Below, piece after piece: positions 51,015-61,232 of a stretch of DNA of 62,676 nucleotides; position 1 is the stretch's first letter, and every line of letters begins with the position of its first letter. This stretch comes from an uncultured Anaerolineaceae bacterium (GTDB taxonomy: Bacteria; Chloroflexota; Anaerolineae; Anaerolineales; Anaerolineaceae), in assembly GCA_927443345.1 (NCBI GenBank), contig CAKMKJ010000017.1, positions 1 to 62,676 of the forward strand, given 5' to 3'. The notes below the pieces were generated by a model. The model was not told the origin of the DNA. It saw nothing but the letters and a program-made list of their open reading frames with translations, and made no database searches. Position numbers and translations under genes: made by a program.

Positions 51015-51049
51015 CAAAAAGGTATCAAATTTCTATCGAATGATTTTGC

Positions 51050-51078
51050 TTGACTTCATAAATCGAAATGTCTATACT
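51050..51078 (+). promoter_or_regulatory. Sigma-70 type promoter of the 65-residue protein gene
   Basis: TTGACT (51050-51055) and TATACT (51073-51078) with a 17-bp spacer. The transcript should start near 51085, about 100 bases before the ATG. Confidence 0.7.
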
Positions 51079-51097
51079 AAAATTACAGACCATCGCA

Positions 51098-51166
51098 GAC
51101 AGCTCAACACACTCCAAACTCATTTGACGCTTCAGGGCTGTCCGTATCTCACGGGCAGCTTTTTTA
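51098..51166 (+). promoter_or_regulatory. Attenuator-like leader: antiterminator option and terminator
   Basis: GCTGTCCGT (51137-51145) pairs with ACGGGCAGC (51151-51159) and is followed by six T: a terminator ending about 8 bases before the AGGAGG ribosome site. GACAGC (51098-51103), earlier in the leader, can pair with GCTGTC (51137-51142), the 5' arm of the terminator. This gives a competing fold that would allow read-through. Confidence 0.55.
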
Positions 51167-51184
51167 TCACTAGAGGAGGTTGCG

Positions 51185-51382
51185 ATGATACACCTTGAAT
51201 TGGATGAAGAGGAAACCGCACTACTGCAGCAAACACTTGAAGATTGTCTGTCTGATCTGCGTGCCGAGATTTATGACACCCACAATCTTGATTACAAGGC
51301 GATGTTGAAGAGCAAAAAGGTCATGTTGTTAAAAATTCAAGAATCCCTTATGCAGTCAAAGATGGAGCCTGTAATCGGATAA
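51185..51382 (+). CDS. Small conserved-looking protein (65 aa), unknown function
   Basis: GAGGAGG lies directly before the ATG. Acidic, helical: MIHLELDEEETALLQQTLED then CLSDLRAEIYDTHNLDYKAM, KKVMLLKIQESL. Two predicted helices with a hydrophobic face and one Cys. I know small proteins of this general pattern (EEEAELLRQVLESYLSDLR) in Chloroflexota and actinobacteria, without function. The promoter and attenuator-like leader strongly suggest regulated expression. It is followed by a terminator-like stretch around 51410-51445 (CTCGCAAAATTGCGAG). Confidence 0.75.
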   Translation: MIHLELDEEETALLQQTLEDCLSDLRAEIYDTHNLDYKAMLKSKKVMLLKIQESLMQSKMEPVIG

Positions 51383-51460
51383 GATTGATTTTGCAGTAAA
51401 TATGCAAATAAAAATCGAGCTCGCAAAATTGCGAGCCCGAAAAGTGTTTTTTACTGGTTT

Positions 51461-52390
51461 TTAGGCTGATCTTGAACGGGTCAATCTCGGGTCGAGTGCA
51501 TCACGTAAGCCGTCACCCAACAGGTTGAAAGCCAACACGGTCAGCATGATGGCGATACCCGGAAAGATCACCAGGTGAGGCGCGCTGAAGATGCTGTTCT
51601 TTTCTTCACCCAGCATTAATCCCCATTCGGGACGCGGCGGTTCCGCGCCAAGACCGAGGAATGATAGCGCCGCAGCATCCAGGATGGCGGTGGCGATGCC
51701 CAGGGTGCCCTGCACAATCAGAGGGGTGATGGCATTTGGCAGGATGCGTTTGAAGAGGATATGCATCGAAGATCCGCCCAGTGCCCTGGAGGCCTGCACA
51801 TATTCCAGTTCTTTTACCGATAGCACAGTTGAACGAACCAGACGTGCAAAGCGAGGAATGGACACAATACCGATGGCCAGCAAAGCGTTAATCAACCCCG
51901 TCCCCAAAATACTGACGATGGTGATGGCCAGCAGCAAGCTCGGAAACGCCATGACCACATCCATGATACGCATCAAAATGTTATCGACCATGCCGCCGGT
52001 GTAGGCAGCAAAGGCACCAATAATGGTGCCGATCAAAATAGCAAAACTCATGGTGACCAAACCTACTTGTAGCGACAAACGCGAACCATACAGAACCCTT
52101 GAGAAAAGGTCGCGGCTGTTGCCGTCAATGCCGAAAAGATGTTGAGCTTTTTCTTCCGGGCATCCAAACAGATGTATGCAGGGCGGATCGCGACGGGTTT
52201 CTGTCTTCAGAAGTTGAGTTGGATCGTAGGGTGCAATCAACGGCGCAAAGATGGCGATGAGCAATAGCAGGGCAAGAATAATCATGCCGGTGCGTCCTGA
52301 TCGGTGGCGTAACAAATGTTTCATTACTTCACGGGTTGGTGAACGCCTTTGGTCGTTATTCGTTTGTGAGGTTTCTATTAAGTCTTCCAA
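51461..52390 (-). CDS. dppC: Dipeptide/oligopeptide ABC transporter permease (DppC-type)
   Basis: 309 residues, six membrane helices, with the N-terminal OppC domain (about 20-80) and the BPD transport motif RALGGSSMHILFKRILPNAI then TPLIVQG. A large loop after helix 1 (FGCPEEKAQHLFGIDGNSRD) matches DppC. It forms the pore with DppB and is the last gene of the operon. A hairpin CTCGCAAAATTGCGAG 25 bp beyond the stop may end the operon. Confidence 0.93.
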   Translation of the reverse strand: MEDLIETSQTNNDQRRSPTREVMKHLLRHRSGRTGMIILALLLLIAIFAPLIAPYDPTQLLKTETRRDPPCIHLFGCPEEKAQHLFGIDGNSRDLFSRVLYGSRLSLQVGLVTMSFAILIGTIIGAFAAYTGGMVDNILMRIMDVVMAFPSLLLAITIVSILGTGLINALLAIGIVSIPRFARLVRSTVLSVKELEYVQASRALGGSSMHILFKRILPNAITPLIVQGTLGIATAILDAAALSFLGLGAEPPRPEWGLMLGEEKNSIFSAPHLVIFPGIAIMLTVLAFNLLGDGLRDALDPRLTRSRSA

Positions 52391-52401
52391 GGCTGCTCCA
52401 A

Positions 52402-53478
52402 TTAATCAAGACGTATACGCGGATCGAGGTATGCATAAGAAAGATCCACGAGTAAGTTAACGACAACAAAAATCAAGGCAATGACCAGGGTGAATCCCTG
52501 AATAACGGGATAATCTCGGGCTAAAATGGCGCCCACCATGGCGGTTCCCAGACCTGGCAAGGCAAAAACGGTTTCGGTCAGTACAGCGCCTGAGAGCAGG
52601 CTGCCGGTTTCGATACCAATAATGGTAACTATGGGAATGAGCGCGTTGCGGAAAGCGTGTTTACCGATGACTTTCTTTTCAATCAATCCTTTAGCGCGGG
52701 CAGTACGAATATAATCCAGACCAAGAACCTCAAGTAAACTGGAGCGGGTCATACGGGCGATGATAGACATTGGGATCGTGCCAACCGCAACGGCGGGCAG
52801 GATCAAATGCTTCAAAGAATCCCAGAACATGTGCCAATCACCAGTGAATATGCAATTAATAAGGGCAGTATTTGACATGAATTCGACCGCAAATCGTTTG
52901 AATCCGGTCAAATCGGTCATACCCCAGTAGACCGCAAGGTCTTGCAGCGATGCGCCTGCAGTGAACCTTCCTGATGGGGGTAAAACAAATATAGTGTCTT
53001 TTAGAACCAATGCAAAAAGGTAGGCCAGGAGCAACCCCAGCCAGAACACCGGCATGGATACACCGACGTTGGCAATGATCATGGTGAGGGTGTCAATAAA
53101 GCTATTGCGTTTAAGGGCTGATATTACGCCAAGACCTACACCCACCACGGTCGAAAAAAGCATGGCCAGAAGGGTTAGCTCCATGGTCAATGGAAGACGT
53201 TCAGCAATAAGGTCAGAGACCGGTCGGGTAAATCGGATGGATTCTCCGAAATCTCCTTTGGTCATGTTGATCAAATAACGGCCGAATTGGACAAAAATAT
53301 TGTCGTTCAAGCCATAACGATCTAGAAACACCTCGCATTTTGCAGGTGTTGCGCGTTCACCCAGCATGGTGATGCAGGGGTCCCCCGGGATAAGGCGTAC
53401 GATCACAAAGGTGACCAAGACCACACCCAGCAAGACGGGTAGTAACAATAAAAGACGACGGCCGATGAATTGAGGCAT
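52402..53478 (-). CDS. dppB: Dipeptide/oligopeptide ABC transporter permease (DppB-type)
   Basis: 358 residues, N-terminal MPQFIGRRLLLLLPVLLGVV and the IRLIPGDPC motif typical of DppB, then the EAA-like loop YIRTARAKGLIEKKVIGKHA and FRNALIPIVTIIG. The insert between helices 3 and 4 (about 165-220) is longer than in E. coli DppB. It is followed by the dppC-type gene after 11 bp. Confidence 0.94.
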   Translation of the reverse strand: MPQFIGRRLLLLLPVLLGVVLVTFVIVRLIPGDPCITMLGERATPAKCEVFLDRYGLNDNIFVQFGRYLINMTKGDFGESIRFTRPVSDLIAERLPLTMELTLLAMLFSTVVGVGLGVISALKRNSFIDTLTMIIANVGVSMPVFWLGLLLAYLFALVLKDTIFVLPPSGRFTAGASLQDLAVYWGMTDLTGFKRFAVEFMSNTALINCIFTGDWHMFWDSLKHLILPAVAVGTIPMSIIARMTRSSLLEVLGLDYIRTARAKGLIEKKVIGKHAFRNALIPIVTIIGIETGSLLSGAVLTETVFALPGLGTAMVGAILARDYPVIQGFTLVIALIFVVVNLLVDLSYAYLDPRIRLD

Positions 53479-53505
53479 GCATTACTCTCACAGAGATTTG
53501 GTATT

Positions 53506-53532
53506 GATGGGGTTGGTTTTTCCAACCCCATC
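53506..53532 (-). promoter_or_regulatory. Hairpin between binding-protein and permease genes
   Basis: GATGGGGTTGG pairs with CCAACCCCATC over 11 bp with a 5-nt loop. On the minus strand there is no T-run. A stable stem right after a binding-protein gene commonly protects that part of the mRNA and lowers permease expression. Confidence 0.6.
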
Positions 53533-53555
53533 ATGACAATCATTAAGAAACTTAA

Positions 53556-55217
53556 CTATTTGGCAGTTGAATATCCCAATTCCTTGAGGATTTCTTTGGC
53601 TTTTTCTTGATCGAATTCATGCCAGACAACGTCAGGGCTGGCGCCAGGTTTCAAGAATTGAGGAACGAAACTACCTGCAACACTTGAACCGGTGGCATAG
53701 TATTGATCTACGATACGCTGGCGATCAATGGCGTAAGTCACGGCCTTGCGGAATTCGAGGTTGTCAAATGGCGCAATTTTGTTGTTAAAGCCAATGTAGA
53801 AGATGTTGAAACCTTCACGGGGATAGAGTGCCAGTGTGGTATCAGCTTCGATGGCAGGAACATCATCAGGGCCTGGATTGTCAATGCCATTGACGGTTCC
53901 AGCTTGAAGTTCGAGCAGGCGTTGGGCAGATTGTTCTGACCAGCGGAAGATCAAGTTCTGGGTCAAAGCTTTGTCACCCCAGTATTCTGGATTGGCTTCA
54001 TAAACAACACTATCACCGCGGTTCCATGATTTGACGATGTAGGGGCCGGTTCCATTGGGGGTATCGCTCATCTTTACTGAATCGCCGCTGTTGGCATCCA
54101 GGAAATCTTTATCTTGAATACTGAAGACAGAGAAAGCGACTTTGGAGGCGAAAGCGGGATCAGAGGCGCACAGGCTGATTTTGACAGTCTGGGCATCCAC
54201 TGCTTCGATGGATTTGATTTCTCCGCCATATTCACAATCGGGGGCGGTTAGTGAGAGCAAACCATCTGCGTCAACCAGTTCGGCAATCTGAGATTCGGCA
54301 TTGATGAAGCTGCCGAAGAAAGCGCCAAAGTATTCAAAAGTGCCGGTGCGTCCAACATGGTTGGGGCTCATGGCATCCCATTGGGCTACGAATGAAGCCA
54401 CGACATCGTTGGCATCCAGATCGGCACCGTTGTGGAATTTGACACCTTCGCGAATATTGAAAATGTATTCATCAAGGTTGTCATTGGCTTCATAGCTTTC
54501 AGCCAACGCGGGGACGACATCAGTTCCGCCGATGCTAAAGCCCAAGAGAGCTTCATAAACCTGTTCGCAAGCGCGAAGGGTTTCGCCGTCGGTTTCGTCA
54601 GAACACCATAGTGAAGCGGGTTCACCATTCTGCATCCAGACAAAGGTGTCTGAGCCGTTAGAAACAACGCTGAAGTTTTCATTGCCGAGTGGGCTTGAAT
54701 GAGCACCTTTAACATCAGCCTGGTAGGCGGTGGAAGAACCACCATGCGCAACAGGGATCATCATGAGATCATCTTTTAACATCTGATTGATGGTGTCATA
54801 ATGGGCCTGACGGGCAGCAGCATCAGAGGTTTTGCCAGCAGCAGAGATTTCTTCGACCATATCGGGGAATAAATCGCCGAATTGTTGGTTGTTGGCGTTA
54901 CCAAAGTGGTAATCGTAAAAATTGGTAGCATCGGGATAGTCAGCGTTCCAACCCAAAAGGTAGAAGGCTTCTTGTCCGGCGGAAGTGGCGTCAATAAAGG
55001 CGGCAGATTCCATTTCTTTGAGGGTCACATTGATGCCAACCTCTTTTAATTGAGCCTGGATCTCTTGTGCAACCTTGTCAGGTGACGGCAGATAGGCACG
55101 ATCGACGACACGGAAGCTGAGGGTTACGTCAGCGGTGGGTGCTTTCTTGCAGCTCGCGAGCAACATGGTGACGATCACCAAAACGCTCAATATTGCAAAA
55201 ATACTATTTTTTTTCAT
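53556..55217 (-). CDS. Peptide-type ABC transporter substrate-binding lipoprotein (SBP_bac_5), apparently circularly permuted
   Basis: 553 residues from the ATG at 55217 (GGAGGAG upstream). Lipobox LASC, Cys23. Unlike DppA/OppA, residues about 30-188 hold what is normally the C-terminal end: VDRAYLPSPDKVAQEIQAQL, FYLLGWNADYPDATNFYDYH, MMIPVAHGGSSTAYQADVKG. Residues from about 190 then hold the normal N-terminal start: DTFVWMQNGEPASLWC, LAESYEANDNLDEYIF, VKFHNGADLDANDVVASF. The protein ends with FRKAVTYAIDRQRIVDQYY and DQEKAKEILKELGYS, exactly where a normal SBP would continue into the segment moved to the front. It should still deliver peptides to DppBCDF. Confidence 0.85.
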   Translation of the reverse strand: MKKNSIFAILSVLVIVTMLLASCKKAPTADVTLSFRVVDRAYLPSPDKVAQEIQAQLKEVGINVTLKEMESAAFIDATSAGQEAFYLLGWNADYPDATNFYDYHFGNANNQQFGDLFPDMVEEISAAGKTSDAAARQAHYDTINQMLKDDLMMIPVAHGGSSTAYQADVKGAHSSPLGNENFSVVSNGSDTFVWMQNGEPASLWCSDETDGETLRACEQVYEALLGFSIGGTDVVPALAESYEANDNLDEYIFNIREGVKFHNGADLDANDVVASFVAQWDAMSPNHVGRTGTFEYFGAFFGSFINAESQIAELVDADGLLSLTAPDCEYGGEIKSIEAVDAQTVKISLCASDPAFASKVAFSVFSIQDKDFLDANSGDSVKMSDTPNGTGPYIVKSWNRGDSVVYEANPEYWGDKALTQNLIFRWSEQSAQRLLELQAGTVNGIDNPGPDDVPAIEADTTLALYPREGFNIFYIGFNNKIAPFDNLEFRKAVTYAIDRQRIVDQYYATGSSVAGSFVPQFLKPGASPDVVWHEFDQEKAKEILKELGYSTAK

Positions 55218-55343
55218 AATCTCCTCCATCAAATAAATCGTTCTTCTGGGTTTCAGAATTGAAACCAGGGTCTTAAAAATAGGTTTGATCAGATAATCAC
55301 CTCCTTTGATCTAATATCACGATCAAAAAAACCACTTTCCAGA

Positions 55344-56339
55344 TTAAACCCGCCAGCAAGCTACGAAATGATCGGGTTTCTTTTCAATAAATTCCGGTTC
55401 TTTGAGTGCACATTCTGCCACAGCAATCGGGCAGCGCGGATGAAAACGGCATCCTTTTGGAGGGTTCACCGGGCTGGGTACATCTCCAACGAGGATGGTG
55501 CGTTCTCTTCTTAGTTTTGGCTCAGAAACAGGGATAGCCGATAATAATGCTTTGGTATAGGGGTGCAATGGGTCCAGGAAGAGGTCTTCTCGACTGGTAA
55601 GCTCAACCATTTTTCCGAGGTACATCACGCCGACCCGGTCTGAAATGTGCTCTACCACGCCCAGGTTATGGGCGATGAATAAATAGGTCAACCCCAGATC
55701 TTTCTGCAGGTCTTTGAGCAGATTAAGCACTTGAGATTGGATGGAAACATCCAGCGCAGAGACTGGTTCGTCACACACGATGAACTGCGGATTTAGCGAC
55801 AAAGCGCGGGCAATTCCGATGCGCTGACGCTGGCCACCTGAGAACTCATGTGGGTAACGTTTGGCGTGATATTCTTCGAGACCAACTTTTTTTAAAATCT
55901 CGATGGCCATGGGGTAACGGTCTAGCTTGGTACCAATGTTATGGATGTTGAGGCCTTCCATTACCGAATCAACGATGGGAACACGTGGATCTAGAGAAGC
56001 ATATGGGTCTTGAAAGATGATCTGCATGTTTTTGCGCACGGCTTTGAGTTGATCGCCTTTTAACGATAAAACATCCACACCTTCAAACTCCACCGAGCCG
56101 CTTGTGGGTTCAATCAAGCGCAGAATGGTTCGGCCAATGGTGGTTTTGCCGCATCCAGATTCACCAACCAGGCCCAGCGTTTCGCCTTTTTTGATGCTAA
56201 AACTGACGTTATCCACGGCCTGTACATGCGCCGTGACGCGCTGAATGATGCCGCTCTTAATTGGAAAATATTTCTTTAAGTTCTTGACCTCTACCAGGTC
56301 TTTTTGGTTTTTGGTCAAAGCGATGTTTAATTCACTCAT
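55344..56339 (-). CDS. dppF: Peptide ABC transporter ATPase (DppF/OppF-type)
   Basis: 331 residues. Walker [10 protein letters not shown], signature [14 protein letters not shown], Walker [17 protein letters not shown]. The C-terminal oligopeptide-transporter domain has [21 protein letters not shown] with the cysteines that in this family hold a 4Fe-4S cluster. It powers transport together with DppD. A 23-bp gap separates it from the upstream dppD-type gene. The gap before the binding-protein gene (55218-55343) contains an AT-rich stretch and GGTTTCAGAATTGAAACC, a small inverted repeat. Confidence 0.95.
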   Translation of the reverse strand: MSELNIALTKNQKDLVEVKNLKKYFPIKSGIIQRVTAHVQAVDNVSFSIKKGETLGLVGESGCGKTTIGRTILRLIEPTSGSVEFEGVDVLSLKGDQLKAVRKNMQIIFQDPYASLDPRVPIVDSVMEGLNIHNIGTKLDRYPMAIEILKKVGLEEYHAKRYPHEFSGGQRQRIGIARALSLNPQFIVCDEPVSALDVSIQSQVLNLLKDLQKDLGLTYLFIAHNLGVVEHISDRVGVMYLGKMVELTSREDLFLDPLHPYTKALLSAIPVSEPKLRRERTILVGDVPSPVNPPKGCRFHPRCPIAVAECALKEPEFIEKKPDHFVACWRV

Positions 56340-56362
56340 AATTCCTCAATAATGATCGCCAA

Positions 56363-57397
56363 CTAAAGCTTGATCGGCGCAGAATGACCTTCTGATTCTT
56401 GATACAACCAGCAGCGAACGGTGTGGCCTGGTTTCACTTCACATAATTCAGGGTCTTTGTTGATGCAAATCTCAAGACCGTATTTTTCTCGCATCTGGCA
56501 TCTGGGGGCAAAGCGACAACCCATTGGCAGGTCAATTAAATTAGGCACCAATCCCGGGATGACCTCAAGACGATCAACAATTTTGCCAAGAACCGGGATG
56601 GAGCCGATCAACCCTTTGGTGTAGGGATGGAGCGGTTCGGCAAAAATAGGTTCTACATCGGTGTATTCCACAATTTGGCCGGCATACATCACGGCTACCA
56701 TATCTGCCATCTCTGAAATCACACCGAGATCATGCGTAATCAAGATGACCGCAGTGTTGGTTTTTTTACGTAAATCACGGATCAGGTCGAGAATCTGGGC
56801 CTGGATGGTAACATCCAGGGCTGTGGTGGGTTCATCTGCAATTAAGAGCTGAGGTGAAAGCGCCAAAGCCATGGCGATCATTACTCGTTGCGCTTGACCG
56901 CCAGAGAGTTCATGCGGGTAAGCTAAAGCTCGCCGGCCAGGATCAGGGATACCAACCTGGGTGAGCAAGTCAACCGCATTCTTCCAGGCTTCTTTATGCT
57001 TCATACCTTTATGGATTTGTAAAACTTCAGCCACTTGATCGCCAACCCTAAAAACCGGGTTCAAGCTGGATTGTGGTTGTTGAAAGATCATCGAAACGCG
57101 ATCTCCGCGAATTTTGACCATCTCGTCTTCAGGCAAATCGAGCAGTGATTTTCCGTCAAAGATGATTTTTCCACCGGTGATTTTGCCTGGGGCGCTGACG
57201 AGGCGCATAATCGAGAGGCTAGTGACGCTTTTGCCGCAGCCCGATTCGCCGACGAGGCCTAATACTTGGCCGGGCTTCACAGAAAAATAAACGCCATCAA
57301 CGGCTTTAACGATGCCATCTTCGGTGTAAAAAAAGGTTTTTAGATCCTGAACACTTAAAAGTGATCCTGCAGCAGGATCTTTTTTGGTACTCTCCAT
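56363..57397 (-). CDS. dppD: Peptide ABC transporter ATPase (DppD/OppD-type)
   Basis: 344 residues. Walker A GESGCGKSV, the signature SGGQAQRVMIAMAL, Walker B LLIADEPTTALDVTIQ, and the C-terminal GCRFAPRCQMREKYGLEIC with cluster-type cysteines. It is the first gene of the operon: dppD, dppF, binding protein, dppB, dppC, all on the minus strand within 6 kb. The signature has A where R is common (SGGQRQR). Upstream DNA (57398-57677) is AT-rich and must hold the promoter. Confidence 0.95.
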   Translation of the reverse strand: MESTKKDPAAGSLLSVQDLKTFFYTEDGIVKAVDGVYFSVKPGQVLGLVGESGCGKSVTSLSIMRLVSAPGKITGGKIIFDGKSLLDLPEDEMVKIRGDRVSMIFQQPQSSLNPVFRVGDQVAEVLQIHKGMKHKEAWKNAVDLLTQVGIPDPGRRALAYPHELSGGQAQRVMIAMALALSPQLLIADEPTTALDVTIQAQILDLIRDLRKKTNTAVILITHDLGVISEMADMVAVMYAGQIVEYTDVEPIFAEPLHPYTKGLIGSIPVLGKIVDRLEVIPGLVPNLIDLPMGCRFAPRCQMREKYGLEICINKDPELCEVKPGHTVRCWLYQESEGHSAPIKL

Positions 57398-57677
57398 AAA
57401 AACAGCTCCGTTAAAAATTCGATGTTTAGTTAAAAGCGTAAAAACAGCCCTTTAATCTGATGATATCTGTGATGGCCATACAATAAACGGATGTAATTAG
57501 AAAATCTCAACAAAGAGAAGGAGTTTCAATTTAAAATTGTCTAACTTCAAAGGTTGATCATTAAAAATACAAAAAAGCGCTGTTTGTTGTATCAACCAGC
57601 ACAATTGATTAATTAGCTCATTATAGAAACAATTTGTGCAAATTACAATCTTTTTTACTACTGATTAAACTTAAAAA
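57398..57677. other. AT-rich promoter region of the peptide transporter operon
   Basis: No gene is seen. The stretch is AT-rich; weak inverted pairs such as TTGTGCAAATT/CACAATTGATT occur near 57600-57650. I could not place a clear -35/-10 pair on the minus strand. Confidence 0.4.
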
Positions 57678-57708
57678 AACTCCCCCAGATCAATTAGCTG
57701 GAGGAGTT
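57678..57708 (-). terminator. Terminator of the DUF2807 gene
   Basis: On the minus strand AACTCCTCCAG pairs with CTGGGGGAGTT (one mismatch) over a 9-nt loop, followed by seven T. It starts 18 bp after the stop at 57726. Confidence 0.85.
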
Positions 57709-57725
57709 GTGAATTTTGATCAGGA

Positions 57726-58592
57726 TTAATGTTCGCCGAGGGAGTTTACTTTGCCGAAACCGGTCATGGATTGGGTCACTTTGGGGTTGCCGTAATACTC
57801 AAGGTTGCCGCTGCCAGTGATGGTTACATCAAGGTTGTCGTGAGCCCATACAGTTGCGTCACCAAACCCTGTGATCTTGACTGCGGCGCTTTCACTCTCG
57901 AGGTCCTCGCCGTGATAATTGCCCGAGCCTACGATCTGAATTTCCTGGTCTGTGACGGTGCCGGTGATGTCTGCATTGCCAAATCCGCTGATCTTTAAGT
58001 TCAGGCTGACTGCCTGCATTTGTGAAACATCAATATCGCCAGAGCCGCTGATCTCAAGCGTGGGCTGGTCAACCACCATATTATCCACGTTGATGTTGCC
58101 AAAACCACTTACGCGTAGTAATGCGTTTTCGGTCTTAAGGTCGCCAAGGGTCATGTTGCCAGAGCCAGACAACTTAATTTCCATATCTTCGGCGTTCAAT
58201 TCAGCAGCGTTAATATTGCCGAATCCTGATAACACGATGCTTTCCAGTGATTTCACGGTCAGGGTATACTCGATAGAACGTGAAGGATCAAGGTTGATGT
58301 GGGGTTCCATACCGATTTCAAGGGTGTTGTTGAAGACTTCAGTGGTAATGTATTGGATGATATTATCATCGGCCTTGATCGTTAGCGCCTCTTTATCTCC
58401 TTCAATAATCGTCAGGTTGCCAATGCTTTGAAGATCCACTTTACTAAAACCATTAACTGAGCGTTCTTCAGTGATGATGGTGCCCGAACCATTGATACGG
58501 TCGCTATTGATATTTATGGAATATCCGTTGACGGAACAGGCTGACAGCGCAAGTGCAAAAACAACAAAAACTAAAGCTAATTTTTTAATCAT
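57726..58592 (-). CDS. DUF2807 (GIN-domain) lipoprotein with alternating GFG/GSG repeats
   Basis: 288 residues from the ATG at 58592 (GGAG upstream); a longer frame has no ribosome site. Lipobox LSAC, then SVNGYSININ. From about 45 it is a DUF2807 beta-helix (auto-transporter adhesin head GIN type). Turns alternate SGFGN / SGSGN nearly without exception, about every 19-20 residues. It is expected to be an outside-facing lipoprotein, perhaps wall- or polymer-binding. It has its own terminator and no linked partner. Confidence 0.88.
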   Translation of the reverse strand: MIKKLALVFVVFALALSACSVNGYSININSDRINGSGTIITEERSVNGFSKVDLQSIGNLTIIEGDKEALTIKADDNIIQYITTEVFNNTLEIGMEPHINLDPSRSIEYTLTVKSLESIVLSGFGNINAAELNAEDMEIKLSGSGNMTLGDLKTENALLRVSGFGNINVDNMVVDQPTLEISGSGDIDVSQMQAVSLNLKISGFGNADITGTVTDQEIQIVGSGNYHGEDLESESAAVKITGFGDATVWAHDNLDVTITGSGNLEYYGNPKVTQSMTGFGKVNSLGEH

Positions 58593-58973
58593 ACTAATTC
58601 TCCTGTTTGGTATAAAAAATATACGCAGCGGACTAAAAATGGTTGCATAATAATTTTGGAGGTTGAAAATCGGCTGAGGTTGTTTCGAGATCCAGGATGG
58701 GGAAAATTTCAAGTAAAAAGTTCTAAGAGATTCTGGCGTTTAGCAATTTATTTCAGGAGTTTCTGAACCATTTATGATTAATAGTAATTACGGCTGGCGG
58801 GGAGGGCCTAAAGACCAATTACCATTTATGGTCAACTTTTGATACTAATTTAAAAAATGATCCAGATTTTCTTATTTTGGGGTAGAAAGTATGCAAAATG
58901 ATGTGAAAAAGTGAATGTTAACGCAAAGTAAACATCCGATTATGGCAATTTTAAAACTGGTCTTGTTTTACCC
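58593..58973. other. Gene-free AT-rich region before the rrn promoters
   Basis: No gene or RNA is recognised. It separates the divergent DUF2807 gene from the rrn control region. Confidence 0.6.
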
Positions 58974-59001
58974 TTGACAGCGTCAGAAGCGAGTGTATAA
59001 T
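58974..59001 (+). promoter_or_regulatory. rrn promoter P1
   Basis: TTGACA (58974-58979), 16-bp spacer, TATAAT (58996-59001). The sequence after the -10 box, TCTGACCTC, resembles that after P3 (TCTGGCCTC). Confidence 0.8.
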
Positions 59002-59148
59002 CTGACCTCGTTGCGTGAATGCAACCACTATCTCGCCCTCACCGGCAGATAATTGACAACCCAACACCAGAAATTACACACGTAATCCCGGCGGCACGAA
59101 TCTAATCCGATGATGAAAAACTCACCGGAATTTCCATTCGAAAAGCCC

Positions 59149-59177
59149 TTGACACATAAAAAATGTGGGATTACAAT
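59149..59177 (+). promoter_or_regulatory. rrn promoter P2
   Basis: TTGACA (59149-59154), 17-bp spacer, TACAAT (59172-59177). Confidence 0.75.
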
Positions 59178-59298
59178 AGTTTTCCCAAGTGAGTTGCAGA
59201 TTTCGCTTTCAAAGGCAGATCGATAACAAACGAAAGCGTCAATGAGACAGGCCGATGACGTCCTGCAAAAAGAGTGTCATCGGTATTTTTATCGCCTC

Positions 59299-59327
59299 TT
59301 GACAAGGGAAGAAACAAGAAGTAGAAT
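59299..59327 (+). promoter_or_regulatory. rrn promoter P3
   Basis: TTGACA (59299-59304), 17-bp spacer, TAGAAT (59322-59327), followed by TCTGGCCTC. It is the closest to the 16S gene, about 110 bp from its start. Confidence 0.75.
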
Positions 59328-59440
59328 CTGGCCTCTGGTTGACAACAGCACCTTAACAACTGAAGAGTAATAGGAAGACGATGCCCTGTCGTTTCAAGTA
59401 ATACAAGTAACTCCGTACTTTTTACACCGAAAGGTGTTAT

Positions 59441-60942
<1,502 letters not shown>

Positions 60943-61066
60943 CTAGAGTATCCGAACAACACCTTAGGGTGAAGTTCCACTTTAGGTCTCGTCGTGGTGT
61001 CGAGACAATGAAACGACAAATCAACATTTGTTTTCCTATTACTCCTCAGTTACTAAGGTCTGTCAT

Positions 61067-61140
61067 GGGCTTTTAGCTCAGTTGGTTAGAGCGCGCCTCT
61101 GATAAGGGCGAGGTCTCAGGTTCGAGTCCTGAAAGGCCCA
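61067..61140 (+). tRNA. tRNA-Ile (GAT anticodon)
   Basis: 74 nt. Acceptor GGGCTTT pairs with AAGGCCC plus discriminator A. The anticodon loop CTGATAA has GAT at 61101-61103; the T-loop is GTTCGAGTC. CCA is not encoded. It is the first spacer tRNA, as usual between 16S and 23S. Confidence 0.97.
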
Positions 61141-61159
61141 CCTTGTACCCGAATTATTC

Positions 61160-61232
61160 GGGGATGTAGCTTAGCTGGGAGAGCGCCGCCTTTGCACGGC
61201 GGAGGTCAGGGGTTCGAATCCCCTCATCTCCA
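61160..61232 (+). tRNA. tRNA-Ala (TGC anticodon)
   Basis: 73 nt. Acceptor GGGGATG pairs with CATCTCC plus A. The anticodon loop TTTGCAC has TGC at 61193-61195. It is the second spacer tRNA, 19 bp after tRNA-Ile. Confidence 0.97.

Noticed and set aside
51010-51198. A 62-codon frame overlapping the leader of the 65-residue protein gene
   Set aside because: It covers the promoter and terminator and lacks a ribosome site.
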